Assembly: GCA_958296015.1 (NCBI GenBank)
Contig: CATQIH010000035.1
Location: 1 to 64,000 of the forward strand
DNA: 64,000 nucleotides
Direction: 5' to 3'
Origin: Cyclobacteriaceae bacterium
GTDB taxonomy: Bacteria > Bacteroidota > Bacteroidia > Cytophagales > Cyclobacteriaceae
Of the stretch, positions 46,506 through 54,601 are shown in pieces (positions within the stretch are counted from its first letter, which is position 1; the number at the start of each line of letters is the position of its first letter). The position numbers and the translations under genes are program-made. The notes under the pieces are model-generated. The model saw only the letters and a list, made by a program, of their open reading frames with translations, made no database searches and had not been told where the DNA came from.

Positions 46506-46535
46506 TTGGAAACTAAAATTCCTGCTGTATATTTG
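46506..46535 (+). promoter_or_regulatory. Bacteroidota-type promoter of tRNA-Val
   Basis: TTG (46506-46508), 19 bp, then TATATTTG (46528-46535), a full match to the TTG-N19-TAnnTTTG consensus of the Bacteroidota primary sigma factor. Transcription should start a few bases later, close to the 5' end of the tRNA at 46545. Confidence 0.85.
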
Positions 46536-46544
46536 CACACCTAC

Positions 46545-46619
46545 GGGACGTTAGCTCAGTTGGTTTAGAGCGCTGCCTTGACAGGGCAGAGGTCACTGGT
46601 TCGAATCCAGTACGCCCCA
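46545..46619 (+). tRNA. tRNA-Val (anticodon GAC)
   Basis: A cloverleaf folds cleanly: D-stem GCTC/GAGC, anticodon stem CTGCC/GGCAG around loop TTGACAG (anticodon GAC), variable loop AGGTC, T-stem ACTGG/CCAGT with TTCGAAT. The acceptor stem GGGACGT/ACGCCCC has an A-C mismatch at pair 4-69. The CCA end is not encoded. Confidence 0.95.
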
Positions 46620-46635
46620 CACCTTATAAGATTGT

Positions 46636-46682
46636 AAAAGCTTGATGATCAGTTATGTTGACTGGATGATTAGGCTTTTTTT
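46636..46682 (+). terminator. Imperfect terminator after tRNA-Val
   Basis: Outer arms AAAAGC and GCTTTTTTT with an inner CAGT/ACTG pairing, followed by T7. Placed 17 bp after the tRNA. Pairing is interrupted in the middle, so strength is moderate. Confidence 0.6.
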
Positions 46683-46707
46683 GTGACATTCATACTAAAA
46701 CAATGTT

Positions 46708-47736
46708 ATGGATTACTCAAATAAGCTTCTTGGCAAGTCGATAGAGAAATTGACCTATGAGGATATTGAAAACTATTTTAATAGCCCTAAAGAGGAAACG
46801 GATTTAATAGAATACAAATCTTACGATTCAAGAGAAAAGGAAAAAGACCAATACAAAAATATTTTTAAAGCTATATGCGCCTTATTAAATTCTGGAGGTG
46901 GAATAGTTGTTTGGGGAGCTCCCCAAGGTCAGGAAGTACAAGGGAAAAAAGAAAAGCAATTCTTTGGTCAATTGTGCCCTATAGAATTTGTAATAGAAAA
47001 AGATGCTTTTGTAAATAAAATCGCAGATAGCATTATACCTATTCCATCAGGGGTTAAAGTAGAAGTAAGAGAAAATGCTGAAGCAAGAATTGTGGTAATA
47101 GAAATACAAAAAAGTGATTATTCCCCACATCAAACCAACAGCACTTATTTCATGAGATTGGATGGGCAATCCAGACCAGCACCACATCACTATGTCGAAG
47201 CTCTTTTTAAACAGATAAAATATCCTAATTTAAGAGGATTTATAAAAATTTCTGATGGAAAGAGAACAAATAATATTTTAGCTCCTAACCCTCGTTTGAC
47301 AACCTACACAATACCATTTGAATTTTCTATCTGGAACTTTTCACTTTTACAGAATGAAGAACAGCTACGTATAACCATCACAGCAGAAAAAGGGAAGATA
47401 ATAGGAAACGCTGACCAAATTCCAGGCTCTAAATTAAATTTCCAATATTCACTATTGCACAGTGCAATACCTATTTCAGAATCATTGACCTTGCAATACG
47501 AACGGACCGGTATGGGAACAATCAATTTAGAAGATAGGTTGATCATCCTTTTTGGAGGGAAAAATAGTCCAGTAAAGAAAACTGATTGCAAATTTTCTGT
47601 TAAAACAAGTAATAACTACCCAGCTTTTGTGTCTATAGAAGTTATTGATATTGTTGAAAATCAAATGCTAAATAGTGAGGATGACAAATTAACTATGGAG
47701 CAAAAAGTAGAATACTGGAAAAGAAGTACTCAATAA
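46708..47736 (+). CDS. AlbA_2 (Schlafen-type) domain protein
   Basis: A 342-residue soluble protein. Residues about 30-170 carry the AlbA_2 domain, with ETDLIEYKSY at its start, ALLNSGGGIVVWGAP in the middle and the TYFMRLDGQSRPAP ending. This domain is a divergent nucleic-acid or ATP-binding fold shared with Schlafen proteins. The C-terminal ~170 residues are beta-rich and unassigned. The gene is AT-rich and sits directly downstream of tRNA-Val, a common insertion spot for foreign genes. A defence or regulatory role is possible but unproven. Confidence 0.7.
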   Translation: MDYSNKLLGKSIEKLTYEDIENYFNSPKEETDLIEYKSYDSREKEKDQYKNIFKAICALLNSGGGIVVWGAPQGQEVQGKKEKQFFGQLCPIEFVIEKDAFVNKIADSIIPIPSGVKVEVRENAEARIVVIEIQKSDYSPHQTNSTYFMRLDGQSRPAPHHYVEALFKQIKYPNLRGFIKISDGKRTNNILAPNPRLTTYTIPFEFSIWNFSLLQNEEQLRITITAEKGKIIGNADQIPGSKLNFQYSLLHSAIPISESLTLQYERTGMGTINLEDRLIILFGGKNSPVKKTDCKFSVKTSNNYPAFVSIEVIDIVENQMLNSEDDKLTMEQKVEYWKRSTQ

Positions 47737-47797
47737 CATTAAGAGAATTTAGCAAGAACCAAATATTTACATTGTAGACAATGCTTTAAACAGCCTT

Positions 47798-47955
47798 TCG
47801 TCATCCCGTCAGGGATCTTTACGCTAATAGAATTAATAGTAGCTAATAAACTGCATGGTAAAGATTTATCTCAAAAGAAATCTACGCGCCAGGTAACTTT
47901 TACGACCTCAATATTTACTGCAAACAACAAACAAGTTCCTTCCAGGATGACATAG
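47798..47955. repeat. MITE-like element with GTCATCC / GGATGAC ends
   Basis: The gene-free stretch between the AlbA_2 gene and recQ begins with CGTCATCCCGTCAGGGATC and ends with CCAGGATGACATAGG, whose first bases are inverted relative to each other. About 160 bp lie between. No coding frame is present. This looks like a small non-autonomous repeat, but only one copy is in the window. Confidence 0.35.
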
Positions 47956-47985
47956 GGAAGTCAGGATAGCAAAGAGAGAATTACT

Positions 47986-50148
47986 TTAGTTATTCCCCCT
48001 TTGCTTTCTCCTCACCTCTCCTATCCCTATCCTGATCTCACCGTAGCTGATGCCGTCGCCCAGGGCTTCTTTCAGGGGCTTTAAGGCAATGTCTCCGTGC
48101 TCTTGGATGGCCGCTTCAATTAGGGGAAGTTTGTTGGCTGCAACCAGGCTGGTGGCTTCTATGTCTCCTTTTTCTACATAGTATGACAGGTGACTGAAGA
48201 TGGTGGAGCTTTGCAGGTTTCTTGTTTCTGCTACCTGTTCGACCGTGTTGCCTTCCTGAAAGAGGCGCAGACTTTCTTTCTTGGTATCGCTTACGGTAGC
48301 TTTACTGCTGGTCTGCTTTCTTCGGGTGCTGGCTCTACTGATGCGCGAAGGAATGCCATGTTTGGCAGCAAATGCTTGAATCACTTCCAGAAAAGCTGCT
48401 CCATACCGGTTGATTTTCACTTCGCCAAAACCGCTGATCTTAGACAGGTCACTGGTTTTCAAAGGCAGGTACGTGGCAAGTTCCTGAAGCGTGGCATCTG
48501 AAAAGATGATGTAGGCCGGTACATTTTCCTGTTGCGCCAGTTGCCGTCTGCGTTCTTTCAGCTCCTGTAGCAGGTTGGCTTCCATCGGAATGGCTGTAAT
48601 ATCCTGCTCAGTTTCTTTGACAGACGCATTCTTGATCAGCTCTACCTTCTCCTCTCCTTTCAGCACACGCCAGCTTTTGTCTGTAAGGCTCAGCGTCGTA
48701 TACTGATCTTCCGATTTTTTGAGGTAGTCATAATAGAGCAAATGGTCAATATAACTACTCCAGTCCTTTTTGCTGATGTCTGCGCCAATGCCATAGGTTT
48801 TAAGTGATTTGTGCTGCGACCATATTTTTTCTGACTTTGAGCCTCTTAAGAAGTCTATGACGTAAGAAGCACCAAATTTTTCTTCCAACCGGGCAATGGC
48901 TGATAGTAGTTTTTGCGTAACGACAGTACCGTCAAATTTTTCGTATTCTGTCAGGCATACATCGCAGCTGCCACAATAGTCTTCTGCTTTTTCGCCAAAA
49001 TACTGCAACAGGTATTTTCTACGGCATACTTTGAGTTCGCCAAACGTGGCCATTTCCTGTAGCTTTTGCAGCATGATCTTGCTTTGCGCCTCATTGTCTT
49101 CCAGTTCTACAAAGCCTCTGAGCTTCATCACGTCGGCATAGCTATAAAACAGCAGCGCATCGCTTTTGAGGCCATCGCGTCCGGCCCGGCCGGTTTCCTG
49201 GTAATAGCCTTCTATGTTTTTGGGCAAGTCCATATGCACCACAAAGCGCACGTTGGATTTGTTGATGCCCATGCCAAAAGCAATGGTGGCTACAATGATC
49301 TTCACTTCGTCTCTCAGAAACTGGTCCTGGTGCTTTTCTTTCAGGCTGCTACTTAGCCCGGCATGGTAGGGTTTGGCGGAATATCCGGCAGCCTCAAGCC
49401 GACCAGCCAGCGTTTCCACGCCATTTCTGGACAGTGTATAAATGATGCCTGATTCTTCTTTGCGCTCTTCCAGAAAATCCAGCAATTGTCCGTAACTGTT
49501 ACGTTTGGGCCGTACATGGTAATAAATATTGGCCCGGTTGAAGCTGGACAGAAAAACCCGGGGCTGTTGCAATTCAAGCTTTTCTACGATGTCTTTGCGG
49601 GTGAGTTGGTCAGCGGTGGCCGTGAGCGCAATGGTAGGTACTTTCAGTTGATGCTTAACTTTAGCCAGCATCAGGTATTCGGGCCGGAAATCGTGCCCCC
49701 ACTGAGAGATGCAGTGGGCTTCGTCTATGGCCAATAGCGACACCTTGAGCTTAGAGAGAAAATCCATGAAACGGCTCTCATGCCCCATCAACCTTTCAGG
49801 GGCCAGATACAGCATTTTAAGTGTACCCTGTTGCAACATCTGGACGATCTCGCGCTGTTCTTCCGTACTCTGTGTAGAGTTCAGGTAAGCGGCTGCCACG
49901 CCGTTGACCCGCAATGCATCTACCTGATCTTTCATCAGGGCAATCAAAGGAGAGATCACCAGCGTGAGGCCGTCCTGCATCAGTGCCGGTATCTGGTAGC
50001 ACAGCGACTTGCCGCCACCGGTAGGCATCAGCACCAGTACATCCTTTTGGTCTAATACATTTTGTATGATTTGCTCCTGCTGATGCCTGAACTGCTGGTA
50101 GCCAAATTTACTTTTGAGCAGGGTCAGTGGCGTTTTGATATCTTCCAT
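47986..50148 (-). CDS. recQ: ATP-dependent DNA helicase RecQ
   Basis: A 3'-5' DNA helicase of the RecF repair pathway. From ATG 50148 (MEDIKTPL) it has 720 residues; ATG 50193 would add 15 unlikely ones. Motif I PTGGGKSLCYQIPAL, the DEAH box with IDEAHCISQWGHDFRPEY, and QETGRAGRDG of motif VI are intact. A zinc-binding cysteine cluster (CRRKYLLQYFG...CGSCDVC) and winged helix follow, then an HRDC domain near 530-600 and a C-terminal helix-turn-helix-like extension. Confidence 0.93.
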   Translation of the reverse strand: MEDIKTPLTLLKSKFGYQQFRHQQEQIIQNVLDQKDVLVLMPTGGGKSLCYQIPALMQDGLTLVISPLIALMKDQVDALRVNGVAAAYLNSTQSTEEQREIVQMLQQGTLKMLYLAPERLMGHESRFMDFLSKLKVSLLAIDEAHCISQWGHDFRPEYLMLAKVKHQLKVPTIALTATADQLTRKDIVEKLELQQPRVFLSSFNRANIYYHVRPKRNSYGQLLDFLEERKEESGIIYTLSRNGVETLAGRLEAAGYSAKPYHAGLSSSLKEKHQDQFLRDEVKIIVATIAFGMGINKSNVRFVVHMDLPKNIEGYYQETGRAGRDGLKSDALLFYSYADVMKLRGFVELEDNEAQSKIMLQKLQEMATFGELKVCRRKYLLQYFGEKAEDYCGSCDVCLTEYEKFDGTVVTQKLLSAIARLEEKFGASYVIDFLRGSKSEKIWSQHKSLKTYGIGADISKKDWSSYIDHLLYYDYLKKSEDQYTTLSLTDKSWRVLKGEEKVELIKNASVKETEQDITAIPMEANLLQELKERRRQLAQQENVPAYIIFSDATLQELATYLPLKTSDLSKISGFGEVKINRYGAAFLEVIQAFAAKHGIPSRISRASTRRKQTSSKATVSDTKKESLRLFQEGNTVEQVAETRNLQSSTIFSHLSYYVEKGDIEATSLVAANKLPLIEAAIQEHGDIALKPLKEALGDGISYGEIRIGIGEVRRKQRGNN

Positions 50149-50222
50149 AGGTACGCTTGCGTCTTTTTGTGAGTGTAAGCGGATGTCTAACAAAATTCGT
50201 TCACAACATAGCTGATTTTGCG

Positions 50223-52067
50223 TTAGTTTGTGTTGAAATCCCCTCTAAGCATCCTGAATCTTTTCCTTACATCTGCCACAAAGATACTTCCCGGATAGTC
50301 TTTTAGAAACTGCGTATATACTTCCATCGCTTTGTTTTTGTCCTGTAGCTGCTCTTCATAGATTTTGGCGGTCAGGTACATGGCATCGTCTCCCAGAATA
50401 TCCTGCCCGTAGTTTTTTGTGATCTTATCCAGGTTCGCCAGTGCATCGTCAAACTTACCCATCTTCATGTCTACTTTGGCTTTCAACCAGTAGATTTCAT
50501 CTGCCAGCGGATGTTTTTCATACTTTGCCAGCATGGTGTCGAGCTTTTCCAAAGCCTGCTGTTGTTTGTTTTGAAACAGCAACAGTTCAGTAGCTGCATA
50601 TTCCTTCATGGCTGCCTCGGTGGTATCAAAAGCTGTGTTGTTTTGTATCAGCAGGCTCAGCGACATGGCATCGTTGGCAATCTCGCGGGTAGTGGCCAGC
50701 TTGAGCACATCCAAGTGTGCTTGTGCCAGTTCAAAATCTCCTTTGTAGTAAGAAAGCTTTGCATTTTTGAGTTTTGCTTCGTAGCTGATCGGTTCTTCCT
50801 TACGGGCTTTTTCCACCTGAGAGTACAGCAGGGTAGATTCCCAGGGTTCATCAATCAGAATATAGATATCTCCCATATCCAGTTTGCATTGCGCCTTTAA
50901 TTCCTGGCTGGCTTTCGGACTATCGGCTACTTCTTTCAAGATAGCAATGGCCTCCTGCATTTTACCCATATAAAAAGCATACAGCAACGCTTGGCTTCTT
51001 TTGGCTTCCAGTACCGAAGCACTCTGCCCGATAGGCGTATTGGCACTCTCAACAATAAAGTTTTGATAATCTTCTACCAGCTTGAGAATATCTTCCTCAG
51101 CCACCGGATATTTATTTTTCACCAGTTCTTCCCGTGCCTTGATCTTGAGCCTGCGGGCCAGTACATAGTTTTGTGTCCTTGGATATTTGTCAATAACATA
51201 CTCATACATTTTCAGGGCGTTGCTGTAATCCTGATTCTCCAGGGCAATCCCAGCCACTTCCATAGTCCAGTCGCCTTCTGTTCTGTTTCTTCTGTCGATG
51301 GCTCTTGCCTGCATAAAAGCACCATAAAAATTCTTTTGCTGCATATTAACCCAAATGAGTAACTCGCTGTACAACTGCTCATCCGGGTTTTTCTGAATCT
51401 TGTCCAGCAACAAAGTAGACAAATCCTGTAAGTCGCTCTCCTCCGTCAGCACACTTTGCAACACGTTTTTCACATAGGAGATTCTGCCCTCATCCTGGTT
51501 TGCATACGTCAGGAACTCCTCAATCATTTTATCTTTTTCGTTGAGCCGCCGGTACACGTTGGCAAGTTCCAAGGCATAAGATCCAGGATCATCGCTTGCC
51601 TCCCTTCCTTTTTTGAAAGCCAGAATAGCCTCATCTACTAGCTCGTTATTCAGAAAGTGGTTGGCCACCATCCCAAGCTTGTAGGGATCGTACACCACGG
51701 TATTGATCACCTCGGCATACAAAGCTTTTGCCTTTTCCTTATCGCCTTTTCTGTCCTCTATAATTCCCTGATCAATACGATAAATGACGTTATCCGGAAA
51801 GTATTTTAGCGCAGTAGTTACATAGCGATCGGCTTCCTTGATAAGCCCATTGTTGATGAGCAACCGGAAATACCGGCTGTGTATTACGGGTATGTTTTTT
51901 TTCTTTTTCGCAAGATCTTCATATAAGCTTCTGGCTTTCTGGGTTTCTCCTTTGTCATCATACTGCTGCGCCAATTCTATGCTCTCAGTATCTTGTGCAT
52001 AGATAACAAAAATATTTGTCATCGATAACATAAAAATAATAAATGTTACATGGGTAAGGTCTTTCAT
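50223..52067 (-). CDS. Exported tetratricopeptide-repeat protein
   Basis: From ATG 52067 (MKDLTHVTFIIF) a signal peptide precedes about 590 residues of helical TPR-like repeats, including ALKYFPDNVIYRIDQG near residue 85 and TPR pairs at the C-terminus (ADEIYWLKAKVDMKMGKFDDA). ATG 52106 is an alternative start without a better signal. It is probably a periplasmic scaffold, loosely similar to BamD-like or PorW-like proteins, but I cannot name it. Its 5' end faces the putative replication origin. Confidence 0.8.
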   Translation of the reverse strand: MKDLTHVTFIIFMLSMTNIFVIYAQDTESIELAQQYDDKGETQKARSLYEDLAKKKKNIPVIHSRYFRLLINNGLIKEADRYVTTALKYFPDNVIYRIDQGIIEDRKGDKEKAKALYAEVINTVVYDPYKLGMVANHFLNNELVDEAILAFKKGREASDDPGSYALELANVYRRLNEKDKMIEEFLTYANQDEGRISYVKNVLQSVLTEESDLQDLSTLLLDKIQKNPDEQLYSELLIWVNMQQKNFYGAFMQARAIDRRNRTEGDWTMEVAGIALENQDYSNALKMYEYVIDKYPRTQNYVLARRLKIKAREELVKNKYPVAEEDILKLVEDYQNFIVESANTPIGQSASVLEAKRSQALLYAFYMGKMQEAIAILKEVADSPKASQELKAQCKLDMGDIYILIDEPWESTLLYSQVEKARKEEPISYEAKLKNAKLSYYKGDFELAQAHLDVLKLATTREIANDAMSLSLLIQNNTAFDTTEAAMKEYAATELLLFQNKQQQALEKLDTMLAKYEKHPLADEIYWLKAKVDMKMGKFDDALANLDKITKNYGQDILGDDAMYLTAKIYEEQLQDKNKAMEVYTQFLKDYPGSIFVADVRKRFRMLRGDFNTN

Positions 52068-52106
52068 TTTTGAGAGAGTTATATATCCTGACATATTCAC
52101 TAACAT

Positions 52107-52487
52107 ATTATATTATTAATTTATTATTCTTTCGAAACTATTATTATTTACTACGTTGTGGAAACTGTGGAAAAGTTATCGATAAAGTTATTGTTATTGC
52201 GGATTGTTTATAACCAACCCAATTATATACAGGTTATTAACACGGTTTTCCACAACTAACTAACTGATTTATAGATACTTATAAACTTCAAAATTTAATG
52301 TTGACTAATTTGTTGATAACTTTATAGATAATCTGGAGTGTTCATAACAGTGTGAATAACTTAGTGCTTGGTTGTTGATACTGTTGAGAAAATTACCAAC
52401 CCATGTTATCGAGTGGATAACTCAGTTATTAAACACTGCTTTTCCACACTTTTTCACATGTTATCCACTCGATAATGTGGATAACAT
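52107..52487. other. oriC: Candidate chromosomal replication origin (DnaA-box cluster)
   Basis: A 381-bp AT-rich region without genes. It holds one perfect DnaA box (TGTGGATAA at 52476-52484) and at least eight sites differing by one base: 52157, 52166, 52246, 52311, 52351, 52412, 52440 and 52461. An AT-only-like stretch at 52106-52150 could be the unwinding element. A large inverted repeat, ATGTTATCGAGTGGATAAC (52403-52421) and GTTATCCACTCGATAATGT (52460-52478), matches at 17 of 19 positions. mnmG (gidA), often beside oriC, lies 2.1 kb away and a parS-like site 4 kb away. dnaA is not in the window. Confidence 0.7.
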
Positions 52488-54518
52488 TTAGAAGACCAGA
52501 TCTAACTCCTGCTCCCATCCTGTTTTTAGATTAATTTCATAATCGCTGAACACGATGACAGGCTCAGGTTCTTCACGCTCAAGGATATCTCCGTCTTCCC
52601 ACTTTCCATCACCGTCGCTGTCGATGAGTACCCTTATTTTGTAAGAACCTGGTGGAATCAACCTGAAAGCATAGCTATCTTTTCCGGAAACCTCTGCCAC
52701 TACGTTGAAGCTATTGTCAACAAGTTGTATGAAATAGTGCGGTCGGTCAGTCGTTATTTTTCCTTTTACCACACCGTAATCATCCGGATTTACAAAACTA
52801 TAGTCCTGCCTTACCGCCTGACTGCTGTCCCCTTCTACACTCATAAAACTACCCGGCGACATGTACAAGGTAAGCGGTGCCAGTGTACTGATTATCTCTT
52901 TGCGAGTATAAACATTTGGTATAAATGCAGGAGTGACAGTTATGGTATCTGCCATGCGGCTCACCATTTTCTGCCTGATGTTCTCATCTTTTACAGACCG
53001 AATACTATCGAGTATCCTGCCCGTTTGCTTATTATTCTGTAAACTATCTAGGGCAGCAAGTAGCCGGAGCTGATCTGCTGTATTAGCTGATGCCCTGAGA
53101 CTATCTACATATAACCGTTCTTTATTCTTTCTCTCAACAAATGCTATACTATCATTGCTAATGTATTGTTGCCTGAGTGTATCGATGATATTGTTTTTGC
53201 TGACATACCTTTTAAAAGTGAGCTGATCGCGGTGTTCGTTCCATGTGAAGAGGCTGTCGTAGTTGAGTGGCAGGGTAAATAATGTATCATATACCAACAG
53301 GATACTGTCTGTATTCATACGCACCATTGGCTTGCTGAAATTAACTTCTCCCCGAATGCTATCCACCATTTCCGGGTGTTTTACTACGAGCTGCTGCGTA
53401 AATTCTTCTGGTTTCCTTCTGGTTTCCGTAAACCGTATGTATAATATTGTATCTGCCAGCACCTGGCTGGCAGAGTCTTCAGCATTCAGCCTCACCAGCA
53501 AACTATCCTGTTTGAGCGTATTGTAAATTCTGATAGTCTGCTGACCTTCCTGAAAATTACTCAGTATATAACGGAAAGTGCTGTCTCTTTTCAGCCCCAA
53601 AGAATCTGCCATATAAGCCAGGGTAGCCTGCTTCACATCACTGGAGTCTGCGGTTAGGTTATAGGATCGGATAGGTTTATTAAACTTGATTTCATAGTAT
53701 TTGCCGTTGGGTCTGTTGCTTTGCACTCTGATAGGTCGTATGTCTTTTTTGGTAAGATTAAGATCAAAACTTTGCCCATAAGCTGGTATAGAATCATTTT
53801 TTAACGAATCGGGAAGTACGAGTTGATGTACACTATCCGGGAGCAGGTACACGGCCGTATCTTTGAAAGCAATAGCTTCGGTATTTGATTCATATTCTAG
53901 GTTATTGTTTTTATCATCTAACGCATAAATATTATAAGTGCCATTTTTTATGTAATTAATATTATAATAGCCTTTTTTATCTGTTTTGGTAAAGTACAGA
54001 GGGGGGCCATTAAAAATAGTAATCGTATCATCTGTAGCGTAAAGCCCTACTATTATATCTTCCGCAGCTTGTTGTGTATACAAATCTTTTACATAGCCGG
54101 ATACCTGCATAGAGTCCAGCTTATCTCCGGTACTGAAAGCCAGCAGCGCATTTACAGCATTGTTGTTTTCAAAGTCCACAACAGCTTGGCGCAGATTGAA
54201 CGTATATGTAGTATTCTCTTTCAAATCTTCATCCAGGCGTATCACCAGCGTGCGTTTTTTAGTGAAGTACTTATAGCTTTTAACATTTGGATTGATAATC
54301 AATTCTTTCTTCAGATTTCTTGCTTCTATGTACTCGTTAAATGTAAGCTCCAGTTCGTCTCCATTAAAATTTGTCGCTCCTAATGGTGGATTCATGCTGA
54401 TTACCGTTGGCGGAATCGTATCTTTTGGACCTCCTGACGGCCTTCCCTGGCGGGCGCACGAAATGAACATTGTTGCACATAAACAAGCAATAATTACTAA
54501 CAGATCTTTGAGCGTCAT
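52488..54518 (-). CDS. Ig-like domain lipoprotein conserved in Bacteroidota
   Basis: A 676-residue lipoprotein: lipobox FISC (Cys21) and the sequence RQGRPSGGPKDTIPP, which opens many Bacteroidota Ig-like (SbsA_Ig-type) lipoproteins. A first Ig-like domain spans about 38-135 (TYTFNLRQAVVDFENNNA), a carboxypeptidase-regulatory-like beta domain near 140-215, and a similar one closes the protein (IRVLIDSDGDGKWEDGD). The middle is Ser/Asp-rich. Likely in the outer or inner membrane facing the periplasm; function unknown. It follows mnmG after 83 bp. Confidence 0.8.
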   Translation of the reverse strand: MTLKDLLVIIACLCATMFISCARQGRPSGGPKDTIPPTVISMNPPLGATNFNGDELELTFNEYIEARNLKKELIINPNVKSYKYFTKKRTLVIRLDEDLKENTTYTFNLRQAVVDFENNNAVNALLAFSTGDKLDSMQVSGYVKDLYTQQAAEDIIVGLYATDDTITIFNGPPLYFTKTDKKGYYNINYIKNGTYNIYALDDKNNNLEYESNTEAIAFKDTAVYLLPDSVHQLVLPDSLKNDSIPAYGQSFDLNLTKKDIRPIRVQSNRPNGKYYEIKFNKPIRSYNLTADSSDVKQATLAYMADSLGLKRDSTFRYILSNFQEGQQTIRIYNTLKQDSLLVRLNAEDSASQVLADTILYIRFTETRRKPEEFTQQLVVKHPEMVDSIRGEVNFSKPMVRMNTDSILLVYDTLFTLPLNYDSLFTWNEHRDQLTFKRYVSKNNIIDTLRQQYISNDSIAFVERKNKERLYVDSLRASANTADQLRLLAALDSLQNNKQTGRILDSIRSVKDENIRQKMVSRMADTITVTPAFIPNVYTRKEIISTLAPLTLYMSPGSFMSVEGDSSQAVRQDYSFVNPDDYGVVKGKITTDRPHYFIQLVDNSFNVVAEVSGKDSYAFRLIPPGSYKIRVLIDSDGDGKWEDGDILEREEPEPVIVFSDYEINLKTGWEQELDLVF

Positions 54519-54547
54519 TGACTATGTTAATTGGTTATATTTAAAAC

Positions 54548-54579
54548 AAAAAAAGCCTGTTTTAGCGTATAAAACAGGC
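54548..54579 (-). terminator. Intrinsic terminator of mnmG
   Basis: A perfect 10-bp stem GCCTGTTTTA / TAAAACAGGC with a five-base loop, followed on the minus strand by T7. It lies 22 bp beyond the mnmG stop, so the downstream lipoprotein gene probably has its own promoter. Confidence 0.9.
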
Positions 54580-54601
54580 AAATTTTATTGAAATTGACAA
54601 A

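Noticed and set aside
46600-47985. Integrative element with att sites at tRNA-Val
   Set aside because: No duplicate of the tRNA 3' end and no integrase gene were found downstream.
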